Part shown: positions 56,750 through 64,000 of the stretch, piece by piece
How the letters are laid out: the number at the start of each line of letters is the position of its first letter
How positions within the stretch are numbered: position 1 is the stretch's first letter
Assembly (NCBI GenBank): GCA_930367205.1
Contig: OV884009.1
Location: 117,193,454-117,257,453 of the forward strand
Length of the DNA stretch: 64,000 nt
Direction of reading: 5' to 3'
From: Acanthosoma haemorrhoidale
Lineage: Eukaryota > Arthropoda > Insecta > Hemiptera > Acanthosomatidae
The notes under the pieces: model-generated
What the model saw: the letters and a program-made list of their open reading frames with translations, nothing else
What the model was told of the DNA's origin: nothing
Database searches by the model: none
Position numbers and translations under genes: made by a program

Positions 56750-59510
56750 TTCATCATAATACTTTTTATTTTGGTTATGCGTCTTTTCTGAGTTTTTATA
56801 AGCTACTTCCCTATTATTTTCTAAATTTGTAATTTTATTTTCATTTAGTTCGTCAGGTACAAATGATGCATCTATTCCAGTTAATAAGTAATAAGGGGTA
56901 AACCCAGTAGAACTATGTATCGTGTTATTGTATTCCTTGATACACTTTTATGCTACTATTGGCCACGATTTATCTCTATTTTCATGAATTTTGCACCTTA
57001 CTCTGATAACCAGTGTTTGATTTGTCCTTTAATTTAATCCATTAGAAAATGCGCAATCTACTGCTGTAAAAATTAATGTTATCTTTTGTTTATTTACATA
57101 TTGTTTAAATTGTGCTGAATTTATACCAGGATATTGATCAGTTAATAATGTTTTTATATTTCCAGCTTTTTCTACTTTCTTGATTAGATTAATAAAATCT
57201 TTTGCAATTTGCGTTTTCGAAGTGCTGATATATGCGTATCTTGTGAAATGATCTACTACCAAGAGTAGATATTTTGTTGTACTTTTATTCCCTTTAAATC
57301 CTCCTATTGTATCTAAAGATATTATATCTAGTGGTTCTTTTGCTGGACCAAGTTAAGACAAGGGAGCCTTAAAGCAACCTATTCTTGACTTATTTTTAAT
57401 ACATGTTTCACAAGATCTGCAAATCAATCTTATATTTTCATATATATTTTTAAAATAAAATTTTTTTCCTATTGTTAAAATTAATTGTTTCATTCCTATA
57501 TGACCTTGATCTTTATGTACACTTTCAATAGGTGAAATACCAAATTCTTCTGTTATCCATATTTTCTCACTCTTATTCAGTATTTTGTAAATTATATTAT
57601 CTTTAATTATGCATTTGTCGTCCAATTTTATTAGCTTTTGATTTTCTTTTAAATCTTCCAGTTTTAATAAATTTGATGTTTTAATCGCAGAGTTATCATC
57701 TGTTTCTTCATTTGATTCTAAAACTGGATTTCTGGATAGACAATCTGCCTCCAGATTTTCTTTACCTGGATTATATACAATCTCAAAGTCTAATTGTGAG
57801 ATATAGTTTAAAATTTGTAGTAGTTCTGGATCATTACTTTTCTTCACATTAAAATTTTCTAATGGTCTGTGGTCTGTAAATACCACAAATTTTTTTCCTA
57901 TCAGATAACATTGCCAGTAAAGTATAGCTTCTTTAATAGCTAAACATTCTATAAATATTGCTTTTTTTGTTTTCTGAGCGTTTGTCAATTTTTTTGAAAA
58001 GAAAAATACTGACTTTAGAGATTTGTCTTCTTGTGGTTGTTTTAGAATTGCTCCAACTCCTTCAATACTTGCATCAGTGAATATGTATGTTGGAGCTTCT
58101 GGATCAAATATTGCTAGCGCAGGAGCTGAGCATAAGTATTTTTTTGTTGTCTCGAAACAATCTTTACATTGTTTTGACCAGTGAAAATCTACATTTTTTC
58201 TTAATAAATTTCTTAAGGGATCTAGCAAAATAGTATGTTTTGGTATATACTCCAAATAGAAGTTTATTTTTCCTAAAAATAGTCTAACCTGTTTCTTTGT
58301 TTGAGGTACAGGAAACTTTTTAATTGCTGTGAGATTGTCATTCATTGGTTTTATACAATTATTTCTTATTTCATGACCCAGATAAGTTATCTTGTTTTGC
58401 GCAAACTGACACTTTGATTCATTTAATTTAAATCCTTGTTCCTGTAGTGGTTTTAACACTAATTCTACATGTTTTACATCGTCCTCATAATTCTTCGAAT
58501 GAATCAATACATCATCTATGTAGTTTACAGCAAACTTATCTAGGTTATTTCTTCTTATCACACTTGACAAGACTCTTTGAAATATAGCCGGAGCAGACTT
58601 CAAACCATATGGCAAGCAATTCCATTGCAAATGACCATGATGGGTTACGAAAGCCAATTTATATTTATACTTTTCACGCACTGGTATCGACCAAAACGCC
58701 GAATTTACATCCAATTTTGAAAAATTTTTACAGTTTCTGGCGCGTACTGTCAGATCATCAATCCGAGGAAACGGTTGACTTTCTGGCACAATTATTTTAC
58801 TTAGTTCCTTAAAGTCAATACAAAAGCGTGATCTTTTTCCTTCTTCATTCTTAAATACCATAGTAACAGGGGCTGCATAAGGGCTGCTTGATTCTTCAAT
58901 TAAACCAGCTTTTAATAATTCATCCACTTGCGTTTCAATTTCAATTTTGTCTTGAAATGAGCATCTGTATGGTTTCTTCGAAATATATCTATTTTGTATT
59001 AATTTTACTGTTGCTTCATAACCTTTTATTTTTCCTATGTCGAATTTTGACTTAGCAAAAATTTCCTTATTTTTTCGTATAGTATTTTCTATCTTGTTTC
59101 TATCTGATATTTTAGTCTTATTAATTTGCCGATCTTTTTGTTTTGTTATCTCTTTTTGTGTTATAATTAAGTTTTCATCTTGACATAGTTTGAATTTTTT
59201 TATTAAATCTAATCCTAATAGAAAATCATCTTTACAATTAATACTTTTCACAATAAAAAACTGAAAATATTCTTCCATATTACCAATTTTCATTCTTAAT
59301 ACAACCGTACCCTCTGTTTTTGCTACTCCTGTTACCCCTTTTATATTATCTCTCCCACTTATTATTTTTTTAATATCTTTATTATTATTTAAAAATTCAT
59401 AATTTATCAAAGAAATATTAGATCCAGAGTCACAAAGACCAATAGCTGGATTTCGATTAGCGAGAAATTTTATTTTAATAAGTGGGAGGACTACTCGTTT
59501 TTTGCCCCTT
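56750..59510 (-). pseudogene. Pol of the third Gypsy family
   Basis: The frame begins before 59410: protease is LCDSGSNISLI (about 59430-59465). The open part 59410-57353 has RT (SRFCIDFKELSKI, KLDVNSAFWSIPV, CLPYGLKSAPAIFQR, active site YIDD at about 58525), RNase H (IFTDASIEGVGA, FTDHRPLENF) and the integrase finger (HKDQGHIG, CRSCETC). A TAA at 57353-57355 interrupts it after FKAPLS; the same frame continues with the integrase core (LDTIGG, LTDQYPG). A second TAA at 57029-57031 stands where the catalytic Glu is expected, after FSNGLN. C-terminal integrase is still readable to about 56750. Not functional. Confidence 0.88.
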
Positions 59511-59534
59511 CAGAGCTTGCTATCATATCTTGAA

Positions 59535-60545
59535 CTTCTCCATTATTTGTAACCTTAATATTCTCATTTTTTATTTTTTTCAATTGTTTATCTTTTAAGC
59601 GACACAAACTCTCTAAATGAAATCTATTTTGAAAACTAATTTTTCACATATTGTGCATGGTTTTTTCTCGCTTGAACATTTTTGTTTTTCTTTCTCTTTT
59701 TTTCTTTCATTTAACTTACCAAATTGTTTTAATTTTGCCATTAAATTTTCCATGCTTACAATTGACTTTCTTCCTAATTTATTTTGTATAAAATTTGGTA
59801 AGTTAATTACAATCAGATTAATTTGAGTATTCAGTGAGATACTTTCATCTATTTCTAACAATAAACTTCTTTTCTTTAACGCATATTCTAACAGGGAACC
59901 ATTTAAATATTTAAAATTATATGCATATGCTATATCGGTCCAGGACTGTGCAGAGAAGGTTTCAATAAAGGAATTATTCCAAGCTTCCCAATTAAACATT
60001 GAGTTCTGTTTCCAGAATATATTATACCAATCTAATGCAGACTTTTCTAAGAATAATCTTAGAGCTTCTGCATATTTGTCTTGAGTAATCCCCCCTCTAG
60101 CACACTCCTGAACGAATAAATTTAGCCATACATTAGCATTTAAATTTTCACCATTAAATTTTTCTATAACCATATCTTTAACCCGAGAACACATATGCTT
60201 TTCTACGGTACCTGTTATAGCATTGTTTATGTTAGGTATAACCTCTTCTAAATATTCATCATAAAATGTTACATTACCTTCTACATCCAAATAAATCTTG
60301 CTGAGCTCATCAGTCATTGTTATCACTATTTTTCGAAATTTGTTTCGAATTCTCAAACTCTTCACCACATTCTTCACTACTGTAGTATCGAAGAGTTGTT
60401 TGTGCTGAGCGCTAGACTGTTTATCTTTTGGAAATACAAAAATTTCCGTTTGGTCAACCAGCTGAATCGTCGTAACTTTCACTACAGTGCTTCTGGAATC
60501 TTCACCAGCTTCTGAGATGAAATGAAATTTCGCCTTTGTCTCCAT
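59535..60545 (-). pseudogene. Gag of the third Gypsy family
   Basis: ATG 60545 (METKAKFHFISEAGED). 310 open codons with a capsid-like segment (KFNGENLNANVWLNLFVQEC, LRLFLEKSALDWYN, WEAWNNSFIETFSAQSW) seen in one group of insect Gypsy Gags. The C-terminal zinc knuckle is split: Cys-x2-Cys (CTICEK) is in the open frame and the His/Cys half (FHLESLC) lies in another, so an indel falls near 59640. The shifted frame continues to about 59510 and would end just before pol. Confidence 0.82.
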
Positions 60546-60558
60546 TGTATTGATTTGT

Positions 60559-60711
60559 AAGTTTCGAGTTCAGAAACTTAAGGAGGTGGAGGTTCTCAGG
60601 TTATAAATCGAACACTTGCAGATGCAGTTTATAACTGTAATATTAAACATATGTACACATTAGCTAGCGCTACAAATATAACAATAAACCAATAAAACTT
60701 ATAACTAACCT
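60559..60711 (-). repeat. 5' LTR-like repeat
   Basis: 153-bp partner of 56250-56404, differing by a 2-bp indel and a few substitutions. Confidence 0.75.
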
Positions 60712-60719
60712 TTCAAGAA

Positions 60720-62260
60720 GAATATTACCTTTGAAAGTGTGAAGACGTTGGTGAAGAAAAGAGGAAGTCTTCTTTTTCTCTCGAAGAGCAAAGCAGTTAA
60801 GAAAACAACTTCACCGGAACGACAAAGCCTATATCACCCACATAAATTAACGCTAGCCAGAAATAACCTGAAGTTGCAGTACAACCCCTTTGCTAAAATT
60901 TCCTCTAAACTGGATATCCATGAATAGTCCAAACCCAGGACAACCCTTTTTGTGATAACTGCAGCAGTCGCGGCATCGCCAAAAAATATTGCCCGAACTG
61001 TAAGCCAAAGGTAAACTTACAAAGGCCTGTATAAGGGGGGGGTTAATAATGACCTTGTTACCTTTTTCAAATACCCCAATTCTCAGGAACTAACCTTACT
61101 TTACCGTGTCATTGGCTGATGACAGGTTCTTCGTTGCACTCAATGTAGGATTCAACCTTCCAACGCTTATTGACACAAGGGCCAATCATATGTACATCAG
61201 TTCCTCAGTTCCAGACTCTCATCCTTGCTTCAAGAACACATCACGCTGACATCTATGACCTCCTACCCTGAGGCTAATATACAAGGTGAGGCTGTTAATA
61301 AAGCTGTCCCCATTCTAGCCATCTTAAACGGTCGTCAAATTCAAATATATTTTTACATCCTTTCGAATTTCAGTTCCTTGTCTTCCAGGATTGGATGCCA
61401 TGAAATCACTAGGAATAATAATAGAGTACGTGTAATTGTCTTGGTGGTTTAAATATATGCCTTTTAGTCGCACTGCCTTCGCTTAGGGAGCTTTGTCCTG
61501 TCAAGAGCAAATCGATGGAATTAGAAGTGTTGAACGAAAAGAGGCCAAAACGTTGGATATAGCGTTGAAGAAAGAATTGATAAACACCGATGACACTATT
61601 GGACAAATTTCACCGAGCATCACTTCTATATCGGAAAGACCCTACCCGTCAAACAAAGGACATACCCCGTCTCTCTCATAATTCAAGAAGCTTTTAACAT
61701 GGAGGTGGACCAAATGCTCCAGCAAGACATTATCGATCCATCTCATTGTTCGTGGGCTATTTCCGTGGTGATGACCACAAAGCCTATTTTATTTTAAACG
61801 ACTTTCCTTTGCACTGGGGCTCCACCGACATTCCAGTGGCTATTAGATAAAATCATCACATCCAATCTCGCTCCAGCTTGCTGCGCATATCTAGATGGCA
61901 TTGTCATCGCCAAGTCAACATTGATAGAGCATCTACACTATCTCAGACTAGTCCTGAAACTTTGATAAGCTGGCCTAAAACTTAATCTTGACAAGAGCAA
62001 TATGGATGAAACGGAAATCAATATGTTGGCTTCATAGTTAATTAGAAATACAATAGGTTGACCCTGGAACAGTAGAATCACTTCTACAACATTCTTCGTC
62101 TAAAAATGCGATCGGAGTAAGAAAATTAATTAGTATGGCCTCTTGTTACCGCAGGTTTGTTACTAATTTTTAATAGGTCAAAGGAGTTTCGGAATACAGG
62201 GAAATTAGTCTTAATTTTTCGAGTCTTCAGCAGGGCTTTGGTACGTCAGATCAATGACTA
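60720..62260 (+). pseudogene. Very decayed fourth Gypsy gag-pol relic
   Basis: Pieces in order: CDNCSSRGIAKKYC (near 60955-61000), a CCHC knuckle with His replaced by Ile; a protease-like FNLPTLIDTRAN (near 61145-61185), with Gly of the D-T-G replaced by Arg; LPGLDAMKSLG (61380-61420), the end-of-protease motif; RT leader TYPVSLIIQEA and VDQMLQQDIIDPSHCSWAISVV (61655-61770); then GAPPTFQWLLDKI and CCAYLDGIVIA, where YxDD reads YLDG; then AGLKLNLDKS. Stops and frame changes are dense. Dead and old. Confidence 0.72.
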
Positions 62261-62440
62261 CAACCCCCAGCGGAAGAAAGCAACCTTCAAATCAGAAAAT
62301 CTAATTCATACTCCGACACAAGTTCACCCTCTCTCATCTGCCAAACGAGGGCTTACAAGCAAACTTGCTCCAAAATTCGACTGCAGAAATTCTGAGCTTG
62401 AAGTGATCTTTTTGTGATTGAACCAGGCACTTGAAGTGAT

Positions 62441-62552
<112 letters not shown>

Positions 62553-62559
62553 TGTAATA

Positions 62560-63022
62560 TTTAAATACTGGTGGCCACCCACCACCCTAAAAAGTATTTC
62601 GTACTCGATTCAACCTCAAGATTTTAACGTGCGCACCCTAATACTCTACAAAAATGTTATGAATCCCGTAGATCTACCTAAAATAAGTCATTAATAAAAA
62701 ATTGTCGCGTCATTCTATCGACCTTTATGTTCTTAATTCTTAATGACCGGAAGTAAAATAGAGGGCTATTGGTTTTACACTATGTTTATACATTTTAATG
62801 TAATTATCACTGCATTACATGTAATCGATTTATCATACAATCATTTTTACTGTAACACTATCATCATAAAATATTCTAGTCTTAGGTTAGTTATTGCTGT
62901 ATATCAAAAATTCAGCTTGTTACTAATTACCTCTAGGTATATCCCTATACTGTTTCATAACATATGGAAATGGATCCATATGAAATAAGAAATAAAGTGA
63001 ATAAATTTGTTATTTATTCCAG
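62560..63022. other. No gene recognised
   Basis: AT-rich sequence ending in the acceptor TTGTTATTTATTCCAG. The frame at 62743-62988 is hydrophobic but lacks a motif. Confidence 0.4.
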
Positions 63023-63138
63023 GAGTAAAAGAAGGAAGATCTCTTTCCAACCTTACCGAATCGGCACTGGATGATGTTTCAATGGACGAAGAAGCCCCTT
63101 GCCAGGAAGGACATGATAATGACCATGGTTGCGATGAG
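63023..63138 (+). CDS. Candidate host exon (116 nt)
   Basis: Acceptor TTATTTATTCCAG and donor GAG|GTAAGG. Entered in phase 1, like the micro-exons upstream, it is open and encodes a peptide starting VKEGRSLSNLTES, with the sequon N-L-T, then an acidic part with two Cys (EEAPCQEGHDNDHGCDE). It leaves in phase 0. Whether it belongs to the same gene as the exons 42-46 kb upstream is a guess from phase and sequon. No family recognised. Confidence 0.4.
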
Positions 63139-63240
63139 GTAAGGCTTCGATTTAAAGACAAGGATTAACCAAAAAAGCGTATTTCATTGCATGTTGGTAC
63201 GGTCGCCCCAAAAATTGTGTTGAAATTGTTGTTTAGTTAT

Positions 63241-64000
63241 TCAATTATAAAGCTTTTCCTATGATGTGGAGGACAGGACATTTCAGGTGAATGTGGTAAG
63301 TCAAAATACACGCCAGCTACTTATGCCAATTGTGCCCTGCTAATTAACTACAAGAGATGCCAGTTCTATCAGAACCTGGAATATGCGAGAAGAGATACCA
63401 TTGTCAGCCACGGACGCACTGTATTCAACCATCAGCTCCACCGGCCGATGAAGCAACCAGCTTGGGCGCCAACCTCTGCCTTCGCCCAGCAGGAACATCT
63501 GATGACTCAACGGCAGCCACTCGGTAGACCATATCAGCAGGTACCTGGCATATAAGCAGAGGACTCCACCACGCTCAGTCTACTGGTATATCGTCCCCTC
63601 TAAGTAATCTCATGGCAGATATTAAAAATCTATTCCAACCTGAGACTTTTTGCTTAAAGTATGGACTACAATATATTTACTGTTGGCTCCATAACATACA
63701 TACTTTGGAATGCTGCTAATGGACTGCAACGACGAAGGACCGGACTGTACTTACTCTTACACGATCGATGAATTGATATTGCATTGATTGCAGAGACTCA
63801 GTTAACACACACTTTTTTCACTTAATTCCAAAATTCATGAACTTTCATCAAGGGTGACAAAATACATATAAACAGACCAGCCAGACAACAGAGGCCACGG
63901 AGCATCAGCAATCATTAGTCCGTTCTACATTATGTATAATGTTCTGTATAATAAACCTATTATTCTGTGGTCAACTTAATAAATGTTTAAGATCTTTAAT
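63241..64000 (+). pseudogene. Jockey-like element, ORF1 end and endonuclease start
   Basis: 63290-63550 reads like the end of a Jockey Gag-like ORF1: YTPATYANCALLINYKRCQF, with Cys/His positions eroded from the usual CANCGxxHxANYxGC knuckle, then a Gln/Pro-rich tail. From about 63705 the ORF2 endonuclease N-terminus appears: NGLQRRRTGLYLLLHDR, IDIALIAETQLT, and TDQPDNRGHGASAIIS in a shifted frame. Stops are present. It runs off the window, so the RT, if any, lies beyond 64000. Confidence 0.7.

Larger units (their letters stand above)
56250..60711 (-). mobile_element. Third Gypsy-type family, decayed
   Basis: Repeats of about 155 bp at 56250-56404 and 60559-60711 (a few differences) flank gag and pol on the - strand and are taken as LTRs. 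Ends are hard to fix: shared sequence runs from AAGTTTCGA to CTAACCT. No target duplication, polypurine tract or recognised primer site is seen. Gag starts only about 14 bp from the LTR. Inverted 12-bp words (AATCAATACAAT at 56406-56417 and its complement at 60544-60555) mark both inner edges. Coding DNA is strongly AT-rich, unlike G1-G3. Confidence 0.82.

Overview
The window is 64 kb of AT-rich, intron-bearing eukaryotic DNA that is mostly a graveyard of transposable elements. The mix (Gypsy-type LTR retrotransposons with short LTRs, Jockey-type non-LTR elements, mariner, Tc1 and Tigger-like DNA transposons, and a U1 snRNA-like relic) points to an arthropod, most likely an insect. Nothing seen allows a species call. 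No complete host gene is visible. The best host signal is a chain of very small exon candidates on the + strand.

Layout. 1-3.5 kb: mostly featureless, with a mariner relic on the - strand. 3.50-4.98 kb: internally deleted Tigger/pogo-like element with TIRs and TA target sites. 5.0-7.66 kb: damaged Jockey-like copy. 7.68-12.19 kb: Gypsy copy G1 (- strand) that has lost its RT core in frame. 12.8-15.2 kb: inverted-repeat element candidate, plus a TATA-bearing repeat interrupted by a poly(A)-tailed RT retrocopy. 16.8-21.2 kb: three micro-exon candidates. 20.7-29.4 kb: a duplicated segment flanking a second Gypsy family (tRNA-Trp-type primer site) that is itself split by a Jockey copy. 30.4-38.3 kb: SINE-like piece, RT relics, tail-to-tail Jockey pieces, the U1-like relic and more Jockey debris. 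40.1-42.3 kb: degenerate non-LTR element. 43.44-48.96 kb: Gypsy copy G2 (-), nearly intact. 49.5-50.2 kb: Tc1 relic. 50.88-56.23 kb: Gypsy copy G3 (+), with identical LTRs and open gag and pol. 56.25-60.71 kb: a third Gypsy family (-). 60.7-62.3 kb: a very decayed fourth Gypsy relic. 62.4 kb: (CT)n. 63.0 kb: another host exon candidate. 63.2-64 kb: 5' part of a Jockey-like element.

The most interesting result concerns G1, G2 and G3, three diverged copies of one family. All have a primer-binding site matching the 3' end of tRNA-Phe, LTR ends AGTTAA...TTAACT and 4-bp target duplications. In all three, gag and pol lie in the same frame, separated only by one TGA in the context GCC TGA GGA G, followed by conserved open codons and an RNA stem whose pairing is kept by compensating changes. 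This looks like stop-codon readthrough, which is unusual for an insect Gypsy element. The copies also share a hairpin just before the polypurine tract and a forkhead-like palindrome in U3. The second result is the micro-exon candidate gene: three symmetric phase-1 exons of 39-48 nt, one of them duplicated, each encoding an N-X-S sequon in a Ser/Thr/Pro-rich peptide.
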